Positions 1-6,104 of a DNA stretch of 6,305 nucleotides are shown piece after piece (positions within the stretch are counted from its first letter, which is position 1; each line of letters starts with the position of its first letter). Position numbers and translations under genes: made by a program. The notes beneath the pieces are model-generated. The model saw only the letters and a list, made by a program, of their open reading frames with translations. It did not search any database and was not told the origin of the DNA. The DNA lies in assembly GCA_900550025.1 (NCBI GenBank), contig URQP01000117.1, positions 1-6,305 of the forward strand, in the 5' to 3' direction. This stretch comes from an uncultured Porphyromonadaceae bacterium. Lineage in GTDB: Bacteria; Bacteroidota; Bacteroidia; Bacteroidales; Muribaculaceae.

Positions 1-135
1 CAGATGGAACGAGAATAAATCGGAGAAGTCGTATTCGACGGCGGCGTTGAGGACAAGCATCCCCAAGCCGATGGCGTTGGTCTTTATATAAAGGTTGTGG
101 TAACTATCTGCCTTATTGTCAGGCTTTTGTAAAAT
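1..135 (-). pseudogene. out-of-frame continuation of the same gene: start of the DUF3575 domain, cut by the window edge
   Basis: Translating the minus strand from 135 down to 1 gives ILQKPDNKADSYHNLYIKT followed by NAIGLGMLVLNAAVEYDF and SDLFSFHL, open to the edge. The pattern of IKTN, a short hydrophobic stretch, N-A-A-V-E-Y and an aromatic-rich D-L-F-S-F matches the start of DUF3575 domains, probably the first strands of an outer-membrane barrel. The frame differs by one base from the 119-853 gene. It is closed upstream by TGA at 178-180 with no ATG after that stop, so it is unlikely to be translated alone. I read it as the 3' part of the upstream gene, reached only if the poly-C tract loses one base or ribosomes slip +1. 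Whether the gene is dead, switchable or wrongly sequenced cannot be told from this window. Confidence 0.75.
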
Positions 136-853
136 GGGGGGGGGTGAAAATCGGGGCGGCAAGATTCTTTGCTTCTGTCAATGCCGCATAGTATGAGCTT
201 TCCAAATCTGCCGCCAATAGCGTCCGGCGCCCTGCGGGTGTCTCGTCAGGGTACGGCAGATGCTGTTCACGGTTGGAGAACAGGGTCAAGGTGCTGAACC
301 GCAGGCGCGGGAATATGTTGGCCAGCATGTAGCCGTAGGCTTCTCCCGAATGCAGGGACTTCAGCTTTTTGTTGCGGTCGCCTGTCGTGTCCTGCAGAAT
401 GCGGAGAACTTCGTTGCGGTAAGGCGTGCTGTTGTCGTAATTTACGGCTTTGTGCAAGTCTTTCCATGCTACACCCTCGGAGTGTTTCCTTATCTGCTTC
501 TCTGACAGCCCGGCATGCCGGATGATGTATGATGCCAGTGCCTCTGTCCGTCTGTCGGAAAGAAGCTTGTTGTCGCCGGCATCGCCTTCGGGCGATGCCC
601 CGGAGTTTATCTCGACGTACACTTTGCTGCCGTTCGCCTCTGTCATGTGTATCGAGGATATGAAACGGTCGAGACTGTCCCCGTTGTAGTTGAATGTCGT
701 ATCGACGGTAGAAACTCCTGTCTTATATAAGATGTATGTTGAATCGGCCGCATAGAAAGTCCCCGCATCATCGGGTGCGGCTTGCGCATGCACCATACAC
801 GCACAAGACAGCAAAAGAGTAAGCACCGAGATAATGAAACCGAACTTTTGCAT
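119..853 (-). CDS. OmpA-like N-terminal part of a DUF3575-family surface protein, truncated by a frameshift
   Basis: As written, the gene encodes 244 residues. Residues 1-23 form a signal peptide: a basic start, a hydrophobic core, and VHA-Q as a signal peptidase I site. LLSC at 14-17 is a weaker alternative lipobox. Residues about 50-150 resemble the OmpA-like fold, with GASPEG (85-90) and LSDRRTEALASYI (98-110). A segment common to these Bacteroidales proteins follows (PYRNEVLRIL 144-153, then FPRLRFSTLTL 181-191). The last residues (PPHFTKA, then TGA at 119-121) come from a frame change at a run of nine C. One C fewer gives TPPILQKPDNKAD and continues into DUF3575. The intact protein is therefore longer and runs past the window edge. 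DUF3575 proteins are often found in Bacteroidales fimbrial loci and are probably outer-membrane associated; a fimbrial role here is inference, since no fimbrillin gene is visible. The ATG at 851-853 is the only start that keeps the signal peptide. Confidence 0.8.
   Translation of the reverse strand: MQKFGFIISVLTLLLSCACMVHAQAAPDDAGTFYAADSTYILYKTGVSTVDTTFNYNGDSLDRFISSIHMTEANGSKVYVEINSGASPEGDAGDNKLLSDRRTEALASYIIRHAGLSEKQIRKHSEGVAWKDLHKAVNYDNSTPYRNEVLRILQDTTGDRNKKLKSLHSGEAYGYMLANIFPRLRFSTLTLFSNREQHLPYPDETPAGRRTLLAADLESSYYAALTEAKNLAAPIFTPPHFTKA
136..144. repeat. G9 homopolymer (C9 in the gene) at the frame junction
   Basis: There are nine consecutive G on the plus strand, by far the longest G/C run in the window. 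The tract sits exactly between the OmpA-like part and the DUF3575 part, which are in different frames. With eight C the codons ACC CCC CCC ATT join both parts. Tracts of this length are prone to slipped-strand mispairing in other bacteria, and they are also a classic place for read errors. Confidence 0.9.
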
Positions 854-1053
854 AATCTGCCAATAATGTCAACCCAGTTCCCGGAAGACTTTTTAATCCC
901 TTTTAAATACACAGAAGCGTGGAACTGTATGCCCGTCCCGGGTGAAAGCGACAGGAAATCCTCTGCAAGTTTCCTATGACTTTTCACACACAAGAAGACA
1001 TAACGCCTCTTCACCTTATCTATGCCCGAAATTGGCATTCGCCAAAATTACAG

Positions 1054-1085
1054 CAAATATAATATTTTTATTTGATATTTACAAC
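1054..1085 (-). promoter_or_regulatory. candidate Bacteroidetes-type promoter for the surface-protein gene
   Basis: On the minus strand TATATTTG (1061-1054) matches the -7 consensus TAnnTTTG. GTTG (1085-1082), 20 bases upstream, matches three of four bases of the -33 box TTTG. An A/T tract (1096-1110) lies just upstream, where an UP-like element would be. A second -7-like box, TAATTTTG, is at 1050-1043 but has no good -33 partner. The implied 5' leader is about 190 nt, which is long, so this is tentative. Confidence 0.35.
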
Positions 1086-1094
1086 TTTATGACA

Positions 1095-1111
1095 CTTTTT
1101 TTGAAAAAAAG
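1095..1111. repeat. 17-bp perfect palindrome of T7-G-A7 with C/G ends
   Basis: CTTTTTTT and AAAAAAAG flank a single central G. The element lies directly upstream of the candidate -33 box for the surface-protein gene. It could bend DNA, act as an UP-like element or bind a dimeric regulator, but nothing beyond its symmetry and position supports a role. Confidence 0.5.
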
Positions 1112-1430
1112 CTATTGGTACCCACAAAAATACGGACACCAGCAACTGGTTCTATATCAGTATTCCTGTTTTAAGAATGTCTGAATAAAGTGGATTATTG
1201 GCATCCTCTGTATGGTTGCCTTTGCTGTATCACCGGCAAAGATGATGCAAGGCAAGAGCAAATGCAAGAAAACAATTATCTGATTATTGTGGTTTGGCAG
1301 AGCGCAGCCTATCCGATTCAAATTAATGAAACATATTATTTGACTTGTAACACACCACGTTAGCCGTTACTTCCATTTAAGTTTTCGGTTTAACCCGGGG
1401 CTATATAACAGCTGAAAACTGCAACTAACG

Positions 1431-1468
1431 CAAACAAAAAAGCAGCTAAGCGGACAGCTTAACTGCTT
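1431..1468 (-). terminator. Rho-independent terminator after the tRNA
   Basis: On the minus strand AAGCAGTTAAGC pairs with GCTTAGCTGCTT over 12 positions (one T-G wobble) around the loop TGTCC. It is followed by TTTTGTTTG, which together with the stem end gives an uninterrupted run of six T. It starts about 11 bases after the tRNA 3' end, the expected place for a single-tRNA transcript. Confidence 0.85.
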
Positions 1469-1479
1469 GATTTGCTGTG

Positions 1480-1553
1480 TGGTCCCACTTGGGCTTGAAC
1501 CAAGGACCCCCTGATTATGAGTCAGATGCTCTAACCAACTGAGCTATGGGACC
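1480..1553 (-). tRNA. tRNA with anticodon CAT (elongator Met or Ile2)
   Basis: The minus strand folds into a full cloverleaf. The acceptor GGTCCCA pairs with TGGGACC, the D stem is GCTC/GAGC, and the anticodon stem TCTGA/TCAGG encloses the loop CTCATAA. The variable loop is five bases and the T arm is CTTGG-TTCAAGC-CCAAG. The discriminator is A at 1480, and the following bases are CAC, so the CCA end is not encoded. It is not the initiator: the first acceptor pair is a normal G-C and the anticodon stem lacks three G-C pairs. C4-G69 and C5-G68 are features used by TilS to recognise Ile2 in E. coli, so this may be the AUA-reading isoleucine tRNA (lysidine at C34) rather than methionine. The isotype is left open. 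Confidence 0.96.
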
Positions 1554-1554
1554 G

Positions 1555-1572
1555 TTCGGCTTCTTTGCCGAA
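1555..1572 (-). other. hairpin in the tRNA 5' leader
   Basis: TTCGGC and GCCGAA form a perfect 6-bp stem around a 6-base loop, ending one base before the tRNA. With the promoter at 1581-1612, transcription should start near 1574, so nearly the whole pre-tRNA leader would be this hairpin. It might affect RNase P processing or protect the 5' end; that is inference. Confidence 0.5.
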
Positions 1573-1580
1573 AGCGATTG

Positions 1581-1612
1581 CAAAGATATGGCGTTTCTGC
1601 GAATTATGCAAA
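1581..1612 (-). promoter_or_regulatory. Bacteroidetes-type promoter of the tRNA
   Basis: On the minus strand TTTG (1612-1609), a 20-base spacer and TATCTTTG (1588-1581) match the primary sigma-factor consensus of Bacteroidetes fully. The tRNA begins 27 bases downstream of the -7 box. No strong terminator is seen between the DUF4153 gene and this promoter, so some read-through from upstream is possible. Confidence 0.8.
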
Positions 1613-1696
1613 CGGCGCAACACTTTTTTCAAATTATTTCGCACAAACCGATGTCAAAAACAGCAAAACAAAGGCCTATCAGCGCAACAAGCATTG

Positions 1697-3355
1697 CTAT
1701 TTCACGAACACATAGCAACTGCTGCCACTGGCAACTGCCCAACTGCCGTCTTCAGTGAAGCCGCAAAGCCGGTCGAACACAACCATACATGTGTCGTTGC
1801 GGAAGATGAACGGCTCGACGCTCTGCCGGCTATCATCGCCATCCCGGGAATCAGCCATTTTTTCGCACAAATCAGCATGCCGTGCGAAATAAGCCTTTCC
1901 GGGCAACGGAATCTTACCGCCGTTGCCAAAGCGGATAATGTCGCCGCCAATGCTTCCGTCAAAATATGCCCGGCTATATCCCTCCACAGGCAGCGGCAAG
2001 TTGTCAGGAAGCTGGAGGTAGATGAAAGTCTTGTTAACATCCAATTTCGAACTGTCAAGCTCATTCTTGCCCAATACACGCTCAACCATAGCGGAGCGTC
2101 CTGCATAGTCGCTGATACGCTCATCTGAAATATTGTAGTATACATAATCGTAAGCCTCGCAAATCTCCAGAGCCTTTTGGCGCTGCGCCTCGTCCTTGGG
2201 TGAGAATTGAGCCGTACCGGTGAGCTTTCCACCCTTGCCAAGCAGCCCCAACTCGGAAGCCAACGAGCGGACACGGTTTATCTGCGAGCGCAAACCGATG
2301 TCGTCGGCGGAAATTCCGGGTATGTAGGTAAAAATGGCTCCCGCCGCCACCGCAACAAGAAGCATCCATTGGTACACATAAATACGCCGCACAAGGCGCA
2401 TCAGCACAAACAGCGTCATCAACGCTCCGAAAACCACAAGATAGACCCTCGCCTCCGTGAAACCGTAGGCATTGACACGATAGGCCACGCCTGTCCAAAA
2501 CAGCGCAAGCGGAACTATGGCAATCCACAGGAAATTGCGGTAATACCAACCATAAATCTTTTTTGCATCGACCAATTGAAGCATCTGCCCGGCAAGCGAG
2601 GCAATCACGAATGCCGAGACCATATAGGCCACACCGCCCTCAGGCAATGTCCATTCCACGGCAATCTTCGCGGCATACAGATAAAGTATTGCCGCATAAA
2701 TCAATATTGCAGGATGCAGAATGTAGTTTAGCATCACCTTGACAAACTTTCCCGGTCCGGACGACGATTTGCCGTGCATCGTCAGGAAAAGCACCGGCAT
2801 GACTATGTATAATGAAAAGAACAGTGTCTTGCCATAAGCGTTGATTACCACCCCGAACAGATATTCCACAGAGCCGTAGATTGCACTCATCACGCCGGTA
2901 AAAAGCATCCCGGTGAACACCGACAACGCCAAATCCTCGGCTTTCGACAGAGTTTCTGCCGAGAACGCCCGGTTTCCGCCATTCTTGGCGCACGCGAAAA
3001 ACAGCATAACCACAGCAATCAGCGTGCATCCGAAGCCCATCGAGTCGATAAAACCGTGCAATTCCTTGTAGAACAAGGCAAACAGCGCAATCATCAGCAA
3101 CGGCACGGCATAGTAAGCCGCCGCAATCTTGCGGCGCACCCACGTGTTCAAGGCATAGGTCACGACAAAAACCACAGGGAAAAACACCTGCGTTTCCGAC
3201 AGGTCAGGCCGGTCACTGATACTATAATTGTAATCAGTCACGATTTTAATAAAGAAATAAATCACGCCGGTGATTATCTCCATCGGATAGTTGCGGAGGC
3301 ACTCCTCAACACTCTCCTGCATTTTCCGCAAACAAAAACGCTTCATATATAACAT
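1697..3355 (-). CDS. DUF4153-family polytopic membrane protein
   Basis: The protein has 552 residues. About 11 hydrophobic segments lie between residues 24 and 345 (roughly 24-42, 57-71, 78-97, 103-122, 143-172, 177-194, 205-229, 240-262, 273-292, 300-318 and 327-345). They are followed by a soluble C-terminal part of about 200 residues. DUF4153 hallmarks are LNYILHPAILIY (209-220), VEWTLPEGG (233-241), the W-T-G-V-A-Y-R-V stretch (287-294) and YGFTEARVY (297-305). The molecular function of the family is not known. The C-terminal part is rich in Tyr and Asp, shows no catalytic motif I recognise, and its side of the membrane is unclear. The gene starts 6 bp after the histidine-kinase stop, so the two are almost certainly cotranscribed. 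ATG at 3353-3355 was used; ATG at 3344-3346 (MKRF) is equally possible, since neither has a Shine-Dalgarno sequence. Confidence 0.88.
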   Translation of the reverse strand: MLYMKRFCLRKMQESVEECLRNYPMEIITGVIYFFIKIVTDYNYSISDRPDLSETQVFFPVVFVVTYALNTWVRRKIAAAYYAVPLLMIALFALFYKELHGFIDSMGFGCTLIAVVMLFFACAKNGGNRAFSAETLSKAEDLALSVFTGMLFTGVMSAIYGSVEYLFGVVINAYGKTLFFSLYIVMPVLFLTMHGKSSSGPGKFVKVMLNYILHPAILIYAAILYLYAAKIAVEWTLPEGGVAYMVSAFVIASLAGQMLQLVDAKKIYGWYYRNFLWIAIVPLALFWTGVAYRVNAYGFTEARVYLVVFGALMTLFVLMRLVRRIYVYQWMLLVAVAAGAIFTYIPGISADDIGLRSQINRVRSLASELGLLGKGGKLTGTAQFSPKDEAQRQKALEICEAYDYVYYNISDERISDYAGRSAMVERVLGKNELDSSKLDVNKTFIYLQLPDNLPLPVEGYSRAYFDGSIGGDIIRFGNGGKIPLPGKAYFARHADLCEKMADSRDGDDSRQSVEPFIFRNDTCMVVFDRLCGFTEDGSWAVASGSSCYVFVK

Positions 3356-3361
3356 TGTTTT

Positions 3362-4582
3362 TTACGAATTCACAACAGGCAATTCGATGCGGAACGTCGT
3401 GCCGACACCTACTTCCGACGATTTCACGTAGATTTTGCCGCCGTGGTATTCCTCAATTATGCGCTTTGCAAGTGTCAGCCCCAATCCCCAGCCGCGCTTC
3501 TTGGTCGTGAAGCCGGGATTGAATACCGTCTTGAAGTCCTTGCGGGCGATGCCCTTCCCGGTGTCGGCCACGTCGATATACGCCTTTTGGCGGTCGTGGT
3601 CAACGGTAACGTCAAGCCTTCCCTTGCCCTGCATTGCGTCGACTGCGTTTTTAGTGAGGTTTTCAAGCACCCATTCAAACAATGGCAGGCACAGGTTCAC
3701 CCCACAATCGTCGTCAGGAAGACTGATTGAGAGCTTCACACCCGACGAAATCCTCGCGCGCATGTATTCAAGCCCTTTCTCCACCGATTCCGAAAGAAAA
3801 GCCAACTGCATCTCCGGCTTCGACCCGATTTTCGAGAAACGGTCGGCTATCACCGACAACCGCTGCACGTCCTTGTCCATGTCGCCGACAATCTCCTTGT
3901 CAACACCCGAAGCCTCCAGCATCTGCACCCACGCCATCAGCGACGAAATCGGCGTGCCGAGCTGATGGGCGGTCTCTTTCGACAATCCTACCCACACCTT
4001 GTTCTGCTCCGCCTTTTTCGTGCTCATCACCGCAAAATAGACTATCGCAACGAAAATCGCCATAACGGCCAATTGTATGTATGGATAGTACGATATGCGC
4101 TTCAACAGCGTGGAATCCTCATAATAAAGGTGCTGCACGGTATGGTCGTCGATATGGATTTCTATATGGTTCTTGGTGTTTTTCAGTGCGGCGAGCTTGC
4201 TGTCGAGGAAAGTGCGGTTCTTGTCCGACAGGTTGTAGGGCATAAGGCTGTCGATAGGCTCGGGCAGACGGAAATTGCGGTATTGCAGGATATTGTCGCT
4301 GTCATCCACAAGCAACACCGGAATATTGCGGTTATCTTCGATTATGCCGAGAAGGAAATCTATGTCGCCAGACGACATCCCGCCCGCGCCGTCTGTCGAG
4401 AACACCGGAGCCGTGGCAAGCTGCTTGGTAGCCTGCGCCCAAATCTCCATACGTCCCCTCTCCTGCTCCGACATATCCTTCACAAGGTCGTTGGAAACAT
4501 AAAGGAACAAAATCACCATCAGCACCGAAACAAGCAGGAACGCCCATTTCCACGCCCTCCGTTTATCATACATATTAGCCAT
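3362..4582 (-). CDS. membrane sensor histidine kinase
   Basis: The 406-residue protein senses a signal at the membrane and autophosphorylates a histidine. Segments in order: TM1 at about 12-29, an extracytoplasmic domain of about 137 residues (30-166), TM2 at about 168-185, then the H-box KETAHQLGTPISSL with phospho-acceptor His206. The HATPase domain follows: N-box ENLTKNAVDAM (Glu307, Asn308, Asn312), G1 box DTGKG (340-344), F-box VFNPGFTTKK and G2 box GWGLGL (364-369). There is no room for a HAMP domain between TM2 and the H-box. No response regulator lies next to it here, so its partner is elsewhere or outside the window. It is the first gene of an operon with the DUF4153 protein. The frame stays open up to an ATG at 4630. 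I prefer ATG 4582 (MANMYDKRR) because it puts a short basic tail before TM1, as usual in this family; 4573 is also possible. Confidence 0.92.
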   Translation of the reverse strand: MANMYDKRRAWKWAFLLVSVLMVILFLYVSNDLVKDMSEQERGRMEIWAQATKQLATAPVFSTDGAGGMSSGDIDFLLGIIEDNRNIPVLLVDDSDNILQYRNFRLPEPIDSLMPYNLSDKNRTFLDSKLAALKNTKNHIEIHIDDHTVQHLYYEDSTLLKRISYYPYIQLAVMAIFVAIVYFAVMSTKKAEQNKVWVGLSKETAHQLGTPISSLMAWVQMLEASGVDKEIVGDMDKDVQRLSVIADRFSKIGSKPEMQLAFLSESVEKGLEYMRARISSGVKLSISLPDDDCGVNLCLPLFEWVLENLTKNAVDAMQGKGRLDVTVDHDRQKAYIDVADTGKGIARKDFKTVFNPGFTTKKRGWGLGLTLAKRIIEEYHGGKIYVKSSEVGVGTTFRIELPVVNS

Positions 4583-4654
4583 ACCTATATAACGGATTCC
4601 CCGCCCCGATATTGCATAATATAGCTGCACAGTCGGCTATATCTACAAATAGGT

Positions 4655-4683
4655 CAAGTTTAAGTCATTCAAATCCATTCAAA
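4655..4683 (-). promoter_or_regulatory. weak candidate promoter of the kinase operon
   Basis: On the minus strand TTTG (4683-4680), a 17-base spacer and TAAACTTG (4662-4655) resemble the Bacteroidetes consensus with one mismatch in the -7 box and a short spacer. The implied leader to the chosen kinase start is about 65 nt. It is the best candidate in the divergent region but is not convincing alone. Confidence 0.3.
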
Positions 4684-4684
4684 T
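4666..4684. repeat. tandem direct repeat of CATTCAAAT, 10-bp period
   Basis: CATTCAAAT occurs at 4666-4674 and again at 4676-4684, with one base between. The start-to-start distance of 10 places both copies on the same face of the helix. The repeat lies between the divergent kinase and MATE genes, overlapping the candidate kinase promoter and just upstream of the MATE promoter, as a regulator-binding site could. Confidence 0.5.
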
Positions 4685-4695
4685 TTGACAACTCT

Positions 4696-4726
4696 TTTGC
4701 ATTGCGCTCAATTTGCAGTATCTTTG
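4696..4726 (+). promoter_or_regulatory. Bacteroidetes-type promoter of the MATE gene
   Basis: TTTG (4696-4699), a 19-base spacer and TATCTTTG (4719-4726) match the consensus fully. The -7 box is identical to that of the tRNA promoter. Transcription should begin near 4732, giving a leader of about 15 nt. This rules out the in-frame TTG at 4685 as the translation start. Confidence 0.85.
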
Positions 4727-4747
4727 CAGCGGAAAAGATTGTTGTTT

Positions 4748-6100
4748 ATGGTAAAGAATGATCCGCACATACTGGGCAACGCCCCGGTAGGAAAACTGCT
4801 CACACAGTATTCATTGCCGGCAATCGTCGGCATGACGCTCACATCCCTCTATAACATCATCGACAGCATATTCATAGGCCACGGAGTAGGCGCCCTCGCC
4901 ATTTCCGGACTCGCCATAACGTTTCCGCTGATGAACCTCCTGATAGCTTTCTCCACACTCGTAGGCGTGGGAGGAGCCACAATATCGTCGATACGCCTCG
5001 GACAAAAGGACCAGAAAGGCGCGGAAGAGATTCTCGGCAACGTGGCGGTGATGTGCGTTGTCAACGCATTCGTTTTCGGAGGCATCACGCTTCTGTTTCT
5101 CGACAACATTCTCCGCTTCTTCGGCGCAAGCAACGACACTTTGCCTTACGCCCGCGACTTCATGCAGGTAATTGTCGCCGGAAGCCCTATTTCATACGTG
5201 ATGATAGGCCTCAACAACGTGATGCGCGCCACCGGCTATCCAAAAAAGGCCATGCTTTCGTCGATGCTCACAGTAGGATGCAACGTGGTGCTTGCTCCCA
5301 TTTTCATATTCGTGTTCGACTGGGGCATCAGAGGCGCGGCGTTGGCGACAATAGCCTCACAGTTCATCGGGATGATTTGGGTTTTGGCTCATTTCGCCAA
5401 CAAGAACAGCTACGTGAGATTCCACCGCGGCTGCTTCAACTTGCGGATGCGCATAATCAAAAACGTGTTCGGCATAGGCATGTCGCCGTTTATGATGAAC
5501 GTATGCGCCTGCTGCGTGACGATATTCATCAACAACCGCCTGTTGGCTTATGGCAACGACTATTCAATCGGGGCATTCGGAATCATCAACCGAGTGCAGA
5601 TGCTTTTTGTGATGATAATCATGGGCATAGCGCAAGGCATGCAACCAATCACCGGATACAATTTCGGCGCGGAACGTTTCGACCGCGTGAAACAGACATT
5701 GAAACTATGTATCATAGCGGCCACGATAGTCACATCCTTAGGATGTTTCCTCGGCGTAGTGTTCCCTCAATTGTTCGTAGGGGCATTCACCGACGACCCG
5801 GCCTTGGTAGGACAGTCACTGTCGGCTTTGCAGATAAGCGTTGCCATGTTCCCGGTTGTCGGCTCACAAATAATCATCTGCCAATTCTTCCAATCGGTAG
5901 GCAAGGCATGGACCGCAATATTCCTTTCATTGTCGCGCCAACTGCTGTTCCTCCTCCCGGGATTGGCACTGCTCCCGCCAATCATGGGAATAAACGGCGT
6001 ATGGACAAGCATGCCGGTATCCGACTTCCTTGCCGCGGCAGTTGCCGTATGGATGCTCGTTTACCAGTTCCGCCACCGTTTCGGGATGGATAAAATCTAA
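4748..6100 (+). CDS. MATE-family multidrug efflux transporter (MepA-like)
   Basis: The 450-residue inner-membrane protein has the length and about 12 hydrophobic segments typical of MATE transporters, which export cationic drugs and metabolites in exchange for H+ or Na+. Diagnostic parts are LPAIVGMTLTSLYNIIDSIF (23-42), whose Asp39 matches the conserved TM1 acidic residue of the DinF-like group, then GVGGATISSIRLGQKD (73-88), NNVMRATGYPKKAM (156-169) and the second-half motif QGMQPITGYNFGAERFDRVK (297-316). The last motif is usual in MepA-type members. The substrate cannot be told from sequence. ATG 4748 is chosen because the promoter lies at 4696-4726 and the protein then begins MVKNDPHILG, a normal MATE start; the frame itself is open back to 4685. 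The lipoprotein gene follows 4 bp after its stop, so both probably share one transcript. Confidence 0.95.
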   Translation: MVKNDPHILGNAPVGKLLTQYSLPAIVGMTLTSLYNIIDSIFIGHGVGALAISGLAITFPLMNLLIAFSTLVGVGGATISSIRLGQKDQKGAEEILGNVAVMCVVNAFVFGGITLLFLDNILRFFGASNDTLPYARDFMQVIVAGSPISYVMIGLNNVMRATGYPKKAMLSSMLTVGCNVVLAPIFIFVFDWGIRGAALATIASQFIGMIWVLAHFANKNSYVRFHRGCFNLRMRIIKNVFGIGMSPFMMNVCACCVTIFINNRLLAYGNDYSIGAFGIINRVQMLFVMIIMGIAQGMQPITGYNFGAERFDRVKQTLKLCIIAATIVTSLGCFLGVVFPQLFVGAFTDDPALVGQSLSALQISVAMFPVVGSQIIICQFFQSVGKAWTAIFLSLSRQLLFLLPGLALLPPIMGINGVWTSMPVSDFLAAAVAVWMLVYQFRHRFGMDKI

Positions 6101-6104
6101 CGAT

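Larger units (their letters stand above)
854..1430. other. long noncoding stretch between the surface-protein gene and the tRNA terminator
   Basis: I see no convincing gene in these 577 bases. Short open frames exist, for example plus-strand ATG frames at 942, 1212 and 1262, but none looks like a known protein or has start signals. The part from about 1040 to 1110 is very AT-rich and carries promoter-like boxes facing the surface-protein gene, two small palindromes and a T7-G-A7 element. AGTTTTC at 1380-1386 is repeated inverted as GAAAACT at 1414-1420 and could form a stem with wobble extensions, but no T tract follows it. No flanking inverted repeats of the kind that bound invertible promoters were found by eye. 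Confidence 0.6.

Noticed and set aside
942..1184. 80-codon plus-strand frame in the long noncoding stretch
   Set aside because: It has low complexity, no family resemblance and no promoter at a sensible place, and it crosses the AT-rich promoter-like region.
1262..1363. 33-residue plus-strand small frame (MQENNYLIIVVW...)
   Set aside because: There is a start and a stop but no supporting promoter, start signal or known peptide family.
1380..1420. Inverted repeat AGTTTTC/GAAAACT as a plus-strand terminator
   Set aside because: The stem needs several wobble pairs and a 19-base loop, and no T tract follows.
860..1430. Invertible promoter upstream of the surface-protein gene
   Set aside because: This was looked for because such genes in Bacteroidales are often switched by inversion; the only flanking inverted matches found were about six bases long, which is too short.
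3965..4624. 219-codon plus-strand frame opposite the kinase
   Set aside because: It is antisense to a clear kinase gene, with no start signals or domain.
4583..4630. Extra 16 residues at the kinase N-terminus from ATG 4630
   Set aside because: They do not look like a kinase start, and ATG 4582 gives the usual short basic tail before TM1; not fully excluded.
4685..4747. Upstream extension of the MATE gene from a TTG codon
   Set aside because: The consensus promoter at 4696-4726 lies inside it, so this part should not be transcribed from that promoter; MATE homology starts at about 4748.
5053..6093. 346-codon open frame inside the MATE gene, same strand
   Set aside because: It is an Arg/His-rich shadow frame without any recognisable domain, fully covered by the MATE gene.
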